From Solobacterium sp. (GTDB lineage Bacteria > Bacillota_I > Bacilli_A > Erysipelotrichales > Erysipelotrichaceae), in contig JAILGV010000166.1 of NCBI GenBank assembly GCA_024696355.1, forward strand, positions 20,436 through 84,435: a DNA stretch of 64,000 bases. The letters run 5' to 3'. The translations under genes were made by a program, and so were the position numbers. Under the pieces are notes generated by a model that did not search any database, was not told the origin of the DNA, and saw only the letters and a list, made by a program, of their open reading frames with translations. Shown here piece after piece: positions 18,293-26,821 of this stretch; the first letter of the stretch is position 1; every line of letters begins with the position of its first letter.

Positions 18293-18511
18293 ATGTCAGC
18301 ATTCTGGTCATCACTGCTGTGGTTTATCCTCGGCGGCGTGGTGGGAGCGATCATCAGCTTCTACTTCACAAAAAAGAATTTCGAAAAACAGTTGAAGGAG
18401 AATCCTCCCGTAAACGAGAAAATGATCCGTGCCATGTTCATGCAGATGGGAAGAAAGCCCAGCGAAGCACAGATCAAGGCGGTTATGCGGTCAATGAATC
18501 AGCAGAAATAA
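18293..18511 (+). CDS. YneF family protein (UPF0154)
   Basis: Small membrane protein of 72 residues. One N-terminal helix (LLWFILGGVVGAIISFYF) is followed by a conserved soluble tail with the family signature NPPVNEKMIRAMFMQMG and a Lys-Pro-Ser stretch. The family is widespread in Firmicutes; its function is not established. Start has GGGAAGGCGG about 12 bases upstream. Its stop codon lies inside the stem of the following terminator. Confidence 0.9.
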   Translation: MSAFWSSLLWFILGGVVGAIISFYFTKKNFEKQLKENPPVNEKMIRAMFMQMGRKPSEAQIKAVMRSMNQQK

Positions 18512-18529
18512 AATTCTGCTGTTTTTTTT
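18500..18529 (+). terminator. Terminator overlapping the end of yneF
   Basis: CAGCAGAA (18500-18507) pairs with TTCTGCTG (18514-18521), followed by eight T. Confidence 0.88.
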
Positions 18530-18572
18530 CGGCTTGGCATTCAGCATCGGAAAATGATGTTTCAGAAGGATT

Positions 18573-18588
18573 TTGAAAATATTTTCAA
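18573..18588. repeat. 16-bp palindrome in the nifJ upstream region
   Basis: TTGAAAATATTTTCAA is a perfect palindrome about 105 bases upstream of the nifJ -10. Its core 14-mer repeats the palindrome at 2714. The 200-base nifJ upstream region also has a CodY-like ATTTTCAG-x-AAA run near 18591. No regulator is proven. Confidence 0.35.
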
Positions 18589-18694
18589 CGATTTTCAGCA
18601 AAGCAGATGAAAATACAGGCTGTCAATTTGTTGTGTTTGGAAACAGGATAGATTTGTCAGTGATTTTGTATTTTCTTCAGTCTCATTTACGCGT

Positions 18695-18700
18695 TATAAT
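18695..18700 (+). promoter_or_regulatory. -10 box of nifJ
   Basis: Consensus TATAAT 27 bases before the nifJ start at 18728. A convincing -35 was not found at 16-18 bases. Confidence 0.5.
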
Positions 18701-18727
18701 TATTTGGGTATTAAAACAGGAGGACAT

Positions 18728-21700
18728 ATGACAACAGAAAACAGAAAAAAAGTTTTCCAGGCAATGGATGGAAATGCCGCAACTGCCCATTCTGCGTATG
18801 CATTCACAGAAGTAGCGGGAATCTATCCGATCACACCTTCCTCACCGATGGCTGAGAACGTAGACTCATGGTCTACAGCCGGCCGCACAAACGTATTCGG
18901 TGATAAGGTCAAAGTAGTCGAGATGCAGGCTGAAGGAGGCGCTGCAGGCGCAATTCACGGTGCTCTTCAGGGCGGTGCGCTCGCAACAACGTTCACAGCT
19001 TCACAGGGTCTGCTTCTTATGATTCCGAACCTTTACAAGCTTTCAGGTGAATTACTGCCGGGTGTTGTACATGTAGCTGCACGTACACTTGCTTCCCACA
19101 CACTTTCCATTTTCGGTGATCATCAGGACGTTTATGCATGCCGTCAGACAGGCATGGTCATGATGTGCTCACATTCAGTTCAGGACTGCATGGACCTGGC
19201 CGGTGTTGCTCATCTGATTGCCATTGACGGATCAGTAGCTGTCATGCACTTCTTTGACGGTTTCCGTACATCCCATGAAATTCAGAAGGTTGAAGTCATG
19301 GATTACGATTTCCTCAAGAGCCTTCTCCCGATGGATAAGGTGCAGCAGTTCAGACTGAACGCTCTCAACCCGCATGGAAATGCAATTACCAGAGGCGGAT
19401 CTCAGAATGACGATATCTTCTTCCAGGCACGTGAAGCACAGAACGAGCACTTCGCAAAAGTTCCCGAAATCGCTGCCAAGTACTTCAAGGCTGTAAGTGA
19501 TTATACAGGCCGTGATTATGCTCCGTTTGTTTACTACGGCGATCCTGATGCTGACAGAGTTATCATCGCTATGGGTTCCGTCACAGATACAATCATGGAA
19601 ACCATCGATTCCCTCAGAGCAACAGGCGAAAAAGTCGGTCTGATCAAAGTCTATCTGTATCGTCCGTTCTCAACAGAATATCTTGAAAAGGTACTGCCTG
19701 CTTCCGCCAAGAAGATTGCAGTTCTTGACCGTTCCAAGGAAATCGGCTCCAGAGAACCTCTGTTCCTCGATGTTCAGAATGCACTGAGAAAGCACAAGGA
19801 TCTGACAATCGTCGGCGGCAGATATGGTCTGTCCTCCAAGGATACAAATCCCAGCCACATCGCAGGTGTCTATGAAGAACTGAAGAAGGATGAGCCGATG
19901 GAAGAGTTCACAATCGGTATCGAAGACGATGTTACACATCTGTCACTCGCTCCGGTTGATATCAACGTTACTTCCGACTATACATCATGCCTGTTCTACG
20001 GACTTGGTTCCGACGGTACAGTCGGTGCCAACAAGAGCACAGTCAAGATTATCGGCAACAACACAGATCTGTACTCCCAGGCATATTTCGCATATGACTC
20101 CAAGAAGGCAGGCGGCGTTACACGTTCCCATCTGCGTTTCGGAAAGAGCCCGATCCATTCACCGTACTATATTGACAAGGCAGACTTCATTTCCTGCTCA
20201 CTTGACAGCTACTGCTTCAAGTTCGATATGGTCCGCAACCTGAAGGACGGCGGAACATTCCTTCTGAATACAACATTCCCGGCTGATGAAATCGACAAGC
20301 ATCTGCCTCCGAGAATGCTGGCCGGTCTTGCCAAGAAGCATGCCAAGTTCTACATCATCGATGCTACAAAGCTTGCTATTGAAACACACATGGGCCGTCA
20401 CACAAATACGATTCTGCAGTCTGCATTCTTCGCACTGAATGAGCAGATTATGCCGTATTCCAAGTCCCTCGAACTCATGAAGGACAGTGCACGTCACACA
20501 TATGCACGCAAGGGTGAAGATGTTGTAAACAACAACTGTGCTGCAATCGACAAGGGTAACGAAGGTCTTGTTAAAGTTGATGTCAAGCCTGAATGGGCTG
20601 ATCTGGAATATCCTGCTCAGCTGTTCGAAAAGACAGGTGATGAATACTTCGACAACAACCTGCAGAGAATCAATGCTCTTGAAGGTTATGACATGCCGGT
20701 ATCCTCATTCATGAAATACGGCGTTCTTGACGGATCCATTCCTGAAAACGTCTCATTCCGTGAAAAGAGAAATATCGCTGTTCAGGTTCCTCATTGGGAT
20801 GCTGCTAAATGTATCCAGTGCGGCAAGTGCGCATTCGCATGTCCTCATGCTACAATCCGTCCGTTCCTGCTGACAGAGGAAGAAGCTAAGAAGGGTGCTG
20901 AGATCGCTGCTGCAAACGGTGCAGAATTCGAACTCAAGGAACCTGCAAAGATGTACAAGGGCGCTGCTGAAGACGGCCTCAAGTTCAGAATCCAGCTCTC
21001 ACCGGCTAACTGCGTAGGCTGCGGCGTATGTATTACAGTATGTCCGACAAAGGCACTCACAGCTGCTGATGTCAACGCTGAGCAGAACCAGGAACCTCTG
21101 GCTGACTACCTGTACAAGGGAACAGAATACAAGCCTCAGTACGGCAACCCGGCTACTGAAGCAGGCATTTCTCTGATGATGCCTTACTTCGAAGTAAGCG
21201 GATGCTGCCCTGGCTGCGGTGAAGCTCCTTACTACAGACTTGCTTCCCAGCTGTTCGGCAAAGACATGCTCGTTGCCAACGCTACAGGATGCTCAATGAT
21301 TTACTGCTCCGCTACACCGTCCACACCGTTCGTAACAGACAAGGACAACAATGGTGTTGCATGGGCTAACTCACTGTTCGAAGACAATGCTGAATACGGC
21401 TTCGGTATGGCAATCGCTCAGACATTCAAGAATGCCAAGATCCTGAAGACAATCGAAGACAATCTTGACAAGGTTGAACCTGAACTCAAGGCTGTATTTG
21501 AAGAATATCTTGCATGCCATGAAAACAGAGATGCTCAGAGAGCAGTCAAAGACAAGCTCGTTGCAGGAATCAAGGCTTCTGCAAACGAAGATGTCAAAGA
21601 ACTCCTGAAGTTCGAAAGAGACCTCGTCGGCAAGTCCGTATGGATCGTCGGCGGTGACGGATGGGCTTATGATATCGGCTACGGCGGACTTGACCATGTC

Positions 21701-22285
21701 ATGGCAAACAACATGAACGTCAACGTACTCGTTCTCGATACCGAAGTTTACTCCAACACAGGCGGTCAGTCCTCCAAGTCCTCTCAGGCTGCTTCCATCG
21801 CACAGTTCGCTGCCGGCGGTAAAGCACTTGCCAAGAAGGACCTCGGTCAGATCTTCATGGAATACGGAACAGCTTATGTTGCTCAGGTATCCATGGGTGC
21901 CAACCAGATGCAGACAATCAAGGCATTCAAGGAAGCTGAATCCTACAACGGACCTTCCATCATCATTGCTTACTCACCTTGTGCTGAACACGGTATCAAG
22001 GGCGGTCTGGTAAAGGCTCCGACGATTCAGAAGAATGCTGTTGAATGCGGCTATGTAACTCTGTATCGTTTCGACCCGAGACTTGAAAAGCCTCTGACAA
22101 TCGACTCCAAGGAACCGAAGTGGGAGAAGTTCAACGACTTCCTTATGAACGAAGCACGTTACTTCAACCTGCCGAGAATCAAGGGTCAGGAAGAAGCTCA
22201 GAAGCTCTTTGCCAAGACACTCAGTGACGCTAAGATCCGTTACAACAAGCTTGTTACAAAGGCAAAGCTCCAGGAAGAAATGTAA
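18728..22285 (+). CDS. nifJ: Pyruvate:ferredoxin (flavodoxin) oxidoreductase
   Basis: Homodimeric enzyme that oxidises pyruvate to acetyl-CoA and CO2, passing electrons to ferredoxin; central to anaerobic fermentation. At 1185 residues it has the full single-chain architecture: pyruvate-binding N-terminal domains (AYAFTEVAGIYPITPSSPM), the gamma domain, a 2[4Fe-4S] ferredoxin segment (CIQCGKCAFACPHA and CVGCGVCITVCPTKA), and the C-terminal thiamine diphosphate domain (CCPGCGEAPYY, GGDGWAYDIGYGG, DTEVYSNTGGQ). The start at 18728 follows AGGAGG; an upstream ATG at 18704 overlaps the promoter. Codon choice is clearly more biased than in neighbours (ACA, GCT and AAG favoured), as expected for a very highly expressed gene. 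Confidence 0.98.
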   Translation: MTTENRKKVFQAMDGNAATAHSAYAFTEVAGIYPITPSSPMAENVDSWSTAGRTNVFGDKVKVVEMQAEGGAAGAIHGALQGGALATTFTASQGLLLMIPNLYKLSGELLPGVVHVAARTLASHTLSIFGDHQDVYACRQTGMVMMCSHSVQDCMDLAGVAHLIAIDGSVAVMHFFDGFRTSHEIQKVEVMDYDFLKSLLPMDKVQQFRLNALNPHGNAITRGGSQNDDIFFQAREAQNEHFAKVPEIAAKYFKAVSDYTGRDYAPFVYYGDPDADRVIIAMGSVTDTIMETIDSLRATGEKVGLIKVYLYRPFSTEYLEKVLPASAKKIAVLDRSKEIGSREPLFLDVQNALRKHKDLTIVGGRYGLSSKDTNPSHIAGVYEELKKDEPMEEFTIGIEDDVTHLSLAPVDINVTSDYTSCLFYGLGSDGTVGANKSTVKIIGNNTDLYSQAYFAYDSKKAGGVTRSHLRFGKSPIHSPYYIDKADFISCSLDSYCFKFDMVRNLKDGGTFLLNTTFPADEIDKHLPPRMLAGLAKKHAKFYIIDATKLAIETHMGRHTNTILQSAFFALNEQIMPYSKSLELMKDSARHTYARKGEDVVNNNCAAIDKGNEGLVKVDVKPEWADLEYPAQLFEKTGDEYFDNNLQRINALEGYDMPVSSFMKYGVLDGSIPENVSFREKRNIAVQVPHWDAAKCIQCGKCAFACPHATIRPFLLTEEEAKKGAEIAAANGAEFELKEPAKMYKGAAEDGLKFRIQLSPANCVGCGVCITVCPTKALTAADVNAEQNQEPLADYLYKGTEYKPQYGNPATEAGISLMMPYFEVSGCCPGCGEAPYYRLASQLFGKDMLVANATGCSMIYCSATPSTPFVTDKDNNGVAWANSLFEDNAEYGFGMAIAQTFKNAKILKTIEDNLDKVEPELKAVFEEYLACHENRDAQRAVKDKLVAGIKASANEDVKELLKFERDLVGKSVWIVGGDGWAYDIGYGGLDHVMANNMNVNVLVLDTEVYSNTGGQSSKSSQAASIAQFAAGGKALAKKDLGQIFMEYGTAYVAQVSMGANQMQTIKAFKEAESYNGPSIIIAYSPCAEHGIKGGLVKAPTIQKNAVECGYVTLYRFDPRLEKPLTIDSKEPKWEKFNDFLMNEARYFNLPRIKGQEEAQKLFAKTLSDAKIRYNKLVTKAKLQEEM

Positions 22286-22293
22286 TTCTGAAG

Positions 22294-22322
22294 AAATCAC
22301 CGGGAAACCGGTGATTTTTTTT
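22294..22322 (+). terminator. Terminator after nifJ
   Basis: A 10-bp stem AAATCACCGG/CCGGTGATTT with a GAAA tetraloop, then a T-run. Confidence 0.93.
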
Positions 22323-22430
22323 GTGCGTGAAATCAGGAGGAATTCCGGATAAGCAGAATCCGGAAAGTATATTTTTTACTAAGTTTGAAAAAAACGTTAT
22401 ACTTTTACTTATGCAGGAAAGCGTAACGAA

Positions 22431-23531
22431 ATGAAAAAAAGCACAGGTATTATTCTGATTCTTCTGATGATGATTCCCGCAGGGTATTTCGCAGCAAGGA
22501 AGTATTCCTATTCAGCGATGTATGAGAGTCTGGAGTTCCCGGAAATTGAAAATACGGTGATTGAATACATGACTGGCATAGCTGATCCGATGGATTTTGT
22601 GCCTGAAACCGATCTGGATATCACGGTGAAGGATAATCAGAAGATTGACACGTCGGCTGCCGGTGAGCATGAAATCACATATATCGCTGCCGGTACCGAT
22701 ATATTTTCCCAGACAGCTGTCAGGGAATTTAAAAAAACATTTACAGTCAAAGATACGAAAGGACCGGAAATCACACTTGCAGAGGATCATATCAGGAGCG
22801 CAGTGAATTCCATTCCCGATCTGAGCCGGTATGTCACGTGCAGTGATCCGGCCGACGGTGAACTGCCGTATTCCGAAACACTGACCGAAGGAACGTGGAC
22901 ATACGAGAAAATCGATCTGAGCAAAGCGGGAGAGCATAAGCTCATGATCAGGGCAATGGATCGTTCAGGCAATACAGCCTCCAGACCTCTGTATATAGAC
23001 GCAGCCGGTGATCCGGAATCTGTTTCGTTCTATATCCGCGTCAACAGGGCTGCCAATACGGTTACTGTCTACGATAGAAATGAAGACGGAACGGCAGGGG
23101 ATCCCCTGAAGGTTATGGTCTGTTCAACAGGCGACGCCACACCGCTGGGAAGCTATCCGACATTTGCCAAATATGAATGGAGAGCTCTGTTCGGCGGGGT
23201 GTTCGGGCAGTATGCAACTGCGATTACCGGAAATATCCTGTTTCATTCTGTCCCGTACTTTTCAATGAACAAAGGTGACCTTGAGTATCTGGAGTACAAC
23301 AAGCTCGGAACCGCAGCCTCCATGGGATGCGTCAGACTGAGCGTAACGGACGCAAAATGGATTTATGAGAACTGTGTCCTCGGGACAACCGTTGAATTTT
23401 ATGATGATGAAGATAATCCCGGACCCTTGGGCAAACCTGTACCGATTGAAATAGATGTAAGCAGTTCAAGCCGGGGGTGGGATCCTACGGATCCTGATCC
23501 GGCAAATCCGTGGAAAAATAAGAAAGGATAA
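22431..23531 (+). CDS. L,D-transpeptidase (YkuD domain) with extracellular Ig-like region
   Basis: Cell-wall cross-linking or protein-anchoring enzyme of the YkuD family, 366 residues. An N-terminal hydrophobic segment (residues 6-22) acts as signal or anchor. Residues about 60-190 look like one or two bacterial Ig-like/DUF5011-type beta domains (TVKDTKGPEITL, MIRAMDRSGNTA). The catalytic domain runs from about 198, with H272 (ILFHSVPYF) and the Cys motif AASMGCVRLS (C300). The tail is Pro/Asp-rich. It is followed after 4 bases by a hydroxyacid dehydrogenase, so the two are probably cotranscribed although no functional link is obvious. Confidence 0.88.
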   Translation: MKKSTGIILILLMMIPAGYFAARKYSYSAMYESLEFPEIENTVIEYMTGIADPMDFVPETDLDITVKDNQKIDTSAAGEHEITYIAAGTDIFSQTAVREFKKTFTVKDTKGPEITLAEDHIRSAVNSIPDLSRYVTCSDPADGELPYSETLTEGTWTYEKIDLSKAGEHKLMIRAMDRSGNTASRPLYIDAAGDPESVSFYIRVNRAANTVTVYDRNEDGTAGDPLKVMVCSTGDATPLGSYPTFAKYEWRALFGGVFGQYATAITGNILFHSVPYFSMNKGDLEYLEYNKLGTAASMGCVRLSVTDAKWIYENCVLGTTVEFYDDEDNPGPLGKPVPIEIDVSSSSRGWDPTDPDPANPWKNKKG

Positions 23532-23535
23532 AAGT

Positions 23536-24486
23536 ATGAAAATCGTATTGCTTGAACCTCTGGGTATTTCAGCCGGCTATCTGAAAACACTGTCAGAAAC
23601 ACTTACGGAAAAAGGACACGAGTTTATCAGCTATGACTCTTTCTCAACCGATCCGGATGAACTGATCAGAAGATCCGAAGGCGCAGATGTTCTGATGATT
23701 GCCAATCATCCGCTTCCTGCCGAAGTGATTGAAGCAGATGAAAATCTCAAATTTGTCTCTGTTGCATTTGTCGGCATCGACCATGTGGATGTCAATGCAT
23801 GCAGGAAGAGAAATATCGGAATTTCGAATACCGGGGGATACTGTACGGATGCTGTTGCCGAGCTCGCTGTCGGACTTGCGCTTGACTGCCTGAGAAGCAT
23901 TCATGAAGGAAATGATGCAGTTCAGAGCGGAAAAGGCAAAGCAGGCCTGAGAGGAAACGAGCTTGCCGGAAAAACAGTCGGAATTATCGGCACAGGCGCG
24001 ATCGGATGCCGTACAGCAGAATTATTCAAGGCCTTCCGCTGCCGTCTGATCGGTTATAACCGCAGTAAAAAAGCTGAAGCAGAAGCCCTCGGCATTGAAC
24101 TGATGCCGCTGGATGAAGTAATGAAGCAGGCTGATATTATTTCCGTTCATACACCGCTCACCGAAGAAACAAAAGGTCTGATTTCTGAAAAGGAGATTGC
24201 CCTGATGAAGGAGGGCGCTGTTCTGATCAATACGGCAAGAGGTCCGGTAATTGATACAAACGCACTCGCCGATGCGCTGAAGAACAACAGGATCAGAGCC
24301 GGAATCGACGTATTTGAAAAAGATCCTCCGCTGCCTGCAGACCATCCGCTGATCGGGGCAGATCATCTGGTCTGCACGCCGCATGTCGGATTTGATACTG
24401 TTGAATCCATACAGAGAAGAGCTTCCATGGCATTTGAAAATGTTACGGCATGGATGGACGGATCTCCTGTCCGCGTCATGCTGTAG
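23536..24486 (+). CDS. D-isomer-specific 2-hydroxyacid dehydrogenase
   Basis: Cytosolic NAD-dependent oxidoreductase of the D-2-hydroxyacid dehydrogenase family; 316 residues. The Rossmann motif is GKTVGIIGTGAIGCRTAELF, the substrate Arg is in INTARGPVIDT, the Glu in FEKDPPLP, and the catalytic His in CTPHVGFDT. It lacks the ACT/ASB regulatory domains of long SerA forms. It could be a phosphoglycerate, hydroxypyruvate or lactate-type dehydrogenase; the sequence alone does not decide. Spacing of 4 bases from the L,D-transpeptidase gene indicates one transcript. Confidence 0.88.
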   Translation: MKIVLLEPLGISAGYLKTLSETLTEKGHEFISYDSFSTDPDELIRRSEGADVLMIANHPLPAEVIEADENLKFVSVAFVGIDHVDVNACRKRNIGISNTGGYCTDAVAELAVGLALDCLRSIHEGNDAVQSGKGKAGLRGNELAGKTVGIIGTGAIGCRTAELFKAFRCRLIGYNRSKKAEAEALGIELMPLDEVMKQADIISVHTPLTEETKGLISEKEIALMKEGAVLINTARGPVIDTNALADALKNNRIRAGIDVFEKDPPLPADHPLIGADHLVCTPHVGFDTVESIQRRASMAFENVTAWMDGSPVRVML

Positions 24487-24503
24487 TATTGTTGTCTGTT
24501 TCC

Positions 24504-24536
24504 GATAAAACCGGTCGTCAGGCCGGTTTTTATCTG
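24504..24536 (+). terminator. Terminator after the 2-hydroxyacid dehydrogenase
   Basis: AAAACCGG (24507-24514) pairs with CCGGTTTT (24523-24530), ending in TTTTTAT; the flanking A-tract lets it act on both strands. Confidence 0.85.
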
Positions 24537-24658
24537 ATATGAATATGACAAATTTTATACCGTTCATTTTTAAAAATGTATGATGTCGGAAAGAAATATG
24601 GGAATACCTGTCCGTGCAGGTGATACAATACTGATGAAAGGATAAAGGTAGTAATCAT

Positions 24659-25573
24659 ATGAGTTTTGAAGGAAAGAAAATTGCGATGGTAGGAGCAGGA
24701 CCGGCAAATCTGAACGCCGCAAAGGTCCTGATCGCAGAAGGATTTACAGTTGATATTTACGAAAAAGAAGCTGAAGCCGGAGGAGCGGTATATACCGGAA
24801 TCCCGGCATTCAGAATGCCGCATGCCTTTATTGAAAAACTGGCAAAGGAACTGGCTGATGCAGGCGTCGGTTTCCATATGAATACTGAAATCGGAAAAGA
24901 TATATCATTTGAGGAACTGCTTGAAAAATATGACAGGGTTCTTCTCGGAATCGGAGCTCAGGTCGAAAACAAGTTCGGAATGGAGGGCGACGGTTATATT
25001 GCCGGACTGACACTGCTGTATGATCTGAATGTACTGAAAAAGCACGAAGAGTATAAAGAGAAGTATCACAAGGCAGTAGTATGGGGCGGCGGAAATGTCG
25101 CAATGGACTGCTCGGCAAGTCTGGCCAGAATACTTCCCGATGTAAGGATTATTTACAGAAGAAGTGAAGCGGAGATGCCGGCATCCAAGAAAGAAATCAA
25201 AGACAATATGGCTGTCGGGGTGAAGTTTGAATATCTTGAAAACATCAAGGATCTGATCCTGGATGAAAACGGCAAGGTAAAAGGTGTCCATATTGCAAAG
25301 ATGGAACTTGGCGAGCCTGATTCATCCGGCAGAAGAAGACCGGTGGAAATCCCCGGAAGCATCTATGAGTTTGAATGTGATCTTGTAGTTCCGGCTATCG
25401 GACAGTACGTGGATTTCAGCGCATTCAAGGGCGTGGAAAAAGGCGGAACACATCTGTCAACCGTACCGAATGTATATATTACCGGTGATGCATATCTGGG
25501 ACCGAAGAATCTCGGTGCAGCGGTAAAGGACGGCAAGGAAGCAGCGCAGGAAATCATTGATTCATTCAGGTAA
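24659..25573 (+). CDS. GltD-like FAD/NAD(P)-dependent oxidoreductase (lacks the N-terminal Fe-S domain)
   Basis: Flavoprotein of 304 residues resembling the reductase half of glutamate synthase small subunit and dihydropyrimidine dehydrogenase. FAD motif: KIAMVGAGPANLNAAKVL then YEKEAEAGG and GIPAFRMP. NAD(P) motif: KAVVWGGGNVAMDCSASL. C-terminal FAD motif: YITGDAYLGPKNLGAAVKDG. The usual N-terminal cysteine domain (about 130 residues with two 4Fe-4S clusters) is absent, and no large glutamate synthase subunit is nearby, so a stand-alone NAD(P)H:acceptor oxidoreductase is more likely. A TGA-extended TACAAT at 24621-24629 is a possible promoter. Confidence 0.8.
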   Translation: MSFEGKKIAMVGAGPANLNAAKVLIAEGFTVDIYEKEAEAGGAVYTGIPAFRMPHAFIEKLAKELADAGVGFHMNTEIGKDISFEELLEKYDRVLLGIGAQVENKFGMEGDGYIAGLTLLYDLNVLKKHEEYKEKYHKAVVWGGGNVAMDCSASLARILPDVRIIYRRSEAEMPASKKEIKDNMAVGVKFEYLENIKDLILDENGKVKGVHIAKMELGEPDSSGRRRPVEIPGSIYEFECDLVVPAIGQYVDFSAFKGVEKGGTHLSTVPNVYITGDAYLGPKNLGAAVKDGKEAAQEIIDSFR

Positions 25574-25582
25574 ATAAAAAAG

Positions 25583-25633
25583 ACTGCGGCGGCAGAATGA
25601 AAATCAGATTCATTCATGCTGCTGCAGTTTTTA
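25583..25633. terminator. Bidirectional terminator between convergent genes
   Basis: A 12-bp stem with G-U pairs (25583-25594 with 25617-25628), with further internal pairing GAATGAA/TTCATTC, flanked by A-tract and T-tract. It separates the GltD-like gene from the minus-strand gene ending at 25631. Confidence 0.85.
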
Positions 25634-26719
25634 TAATCCCAGTCCGGCTGCGGTCTTGACGATAAAGTCCTGTACATTTGTAATGATTGAACGGGCAGCC
25701 AGCGATCCTCTGTCGGTGAGTTTGTTGGCGGCAAATTCGGAAACATCAATACAGTAGAAATATACTTCCCGCATTCTTCCGCTGCGGTCAATCCGGTAGG
25801 CAGGAGTCATGTTTCCGACGGCGATGCTGTGAAGCATGGTCGCACAGCAGATTACCGCTGTTGCGTCCCTGAGCTGGCTGCGCATGGCTTCCTGTGCGGC
25901 ACGCGAATCGCTGATGACACCCGGCAGCGGACCGTCATCCCTGATTGAACCTGCCAGTACATAAGGAATGCCTGCTTTTTCGAGATTGTATATGATGCCG
26001 GTGCTGATATTCTCCGACTCGATGAATTTTCTGATACTGCCGTATCTGCATGCTTTGTTGATGGTATCGAGATGATTGTAATGGCCGTTCGGCTGTGATT
26101 TCTGCGTATAGATATCCTGTCCGAGTGCAGTATGCAGATAAGCGGCTTCGAGGTCATGTGCCGCCAGGGCATTTCCGGCAAGAAGGCTGTGCACATAGCC
26201 GTTTTTGATCAGTTTTCCGAATGCGGTCCGGGAGGAGGCATCGAATGCGGCAGCCGGTCCGAGAACCCACACGATCTTTCCGTGTTCTCTGTCGTGTTTC
26301 AGAAGATCACAGAAATCATCATAATCTTTTGAAAAGGCAGTTTCTCTGCTCCGGTTCTGACGGAAGGAAAAAATTTCCTTCGGCTCAGAAGGCTCGCGGA
26401 AGCCGTCAGGATATACGAAAATTCCTTCTTCACAGTTCTCGCTTCTTCCCAGAATTACCGCATCACCTTTCCTGATGTTGCGGAATTCTGTAATTCTGAT
26501 TTTTCCGTTTTCAAATACAGCCGCGCAATCCATGCGGCTTTCTTCAGCCGCAAGCCATGATCCGTTGATCCGGAAGTACTCCGGATAGATGCTGGTTGCG
26601 TGATATCCCTCCGGGACGGTTCCGTCTTTTTCCGAAGCGGCAAGCTTCGCATCAGGAGCGCTGACAAAAGGCTCAGTGCTGAAATCGGGCTGGATAAACT
26701 CTCTTAATTTCAGTGCCAT
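25631..26719 (-). CDS. TIGR00300/ArgZ C-terminal-like protein, probable ornithine cyclodeaminase type
   Basis: Cytosolic 362-residue protein with an N-terminal beta-rich domain and a C-terminal Rossmann-like domain. Conserved blocks match the LOR/SDH-type TIGR00300 family as I know it: GPAAAFDASSR, NGYVHSLLAGNALAAHDLEA, ISTGIIYNLEKAGIPYVLAG, SIRDDGPLPGVISD and ATMLHSIAVGNM. The family forms the C-terminal half of cyanobacterial ArgZ/AgrE, and archaeal members convert ornithine to proline plus ammonia. Here it stands alone, divergent from a GH9 gene. Ornithine cyclodeaminase activity is an inference from the family; no arginine or proline gene is adjacent. Confidence 0.7.
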   Translation of the reverse strand: MALKLREFIQPDFSTEPFVSAPDAKLAASEKDGTVPEGYHATSIYPEYFRINGSWLAAEESRMDCAAVFENGKIRITEFRNIRKGDAVILGRSENCEEGIFVYPDGFREPSEPKEIFSFRQNRSRETAFSKDYDDFCDLLKHDREHGKIVWVLGPAAAFDASSRTAFGKLIKNGYVHSLLAGNALAAHDLEAAYLHTALGQDIYTQKSQPNGHYNHLDTINKACRYGSIRKFIESENISTGIIYNLEKAGIPYVLAGSIRDDGPLPGVISDSRAAQEAMRSQLRDATAVICCATMLHSIAVGNMTPAYRIDRSGRMREVYFYCIDVSEFAANKLTDRGSLAARSIITNVQDFIVKTAAGLGL

Positions 26720-26806
26720 AGTTTTCCTCTTTTAACGAAAGAATACCATAAGTTTTCAGATAACGCATAACTGACCTGCATTTCACTGTTTCAGCATGTT
26801 TTACGG

Positions 26807-26812
26807 TATAAT
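26807..26812 (+). promoter_or_regulatory. -10 box abutting the GH9 start codon
   Basis: TATAAT ends only 9 bases before the ATG at 26822, so transcription should begin 2-3 bases before the start codon. No Shine-Dalgarno is present. Confidence 0.5.
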
Positions 26813-26821
26813 AATTTTCAC

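Noticed and set aside
18573..18588. Rex or CodY binding box upstream of nifJ
   Set aside because: The half-site spacing is 14 rather than 13 for Rex, and the CodY-like match has four mismatches; reported only as a palindrome.
24659..25573. Glutamate synthase small subunit (gltD)
   Set aside because: The N-terminal Fe-S domain is missing, the protein is about 150 residues too short, and no gltB is adjacent.
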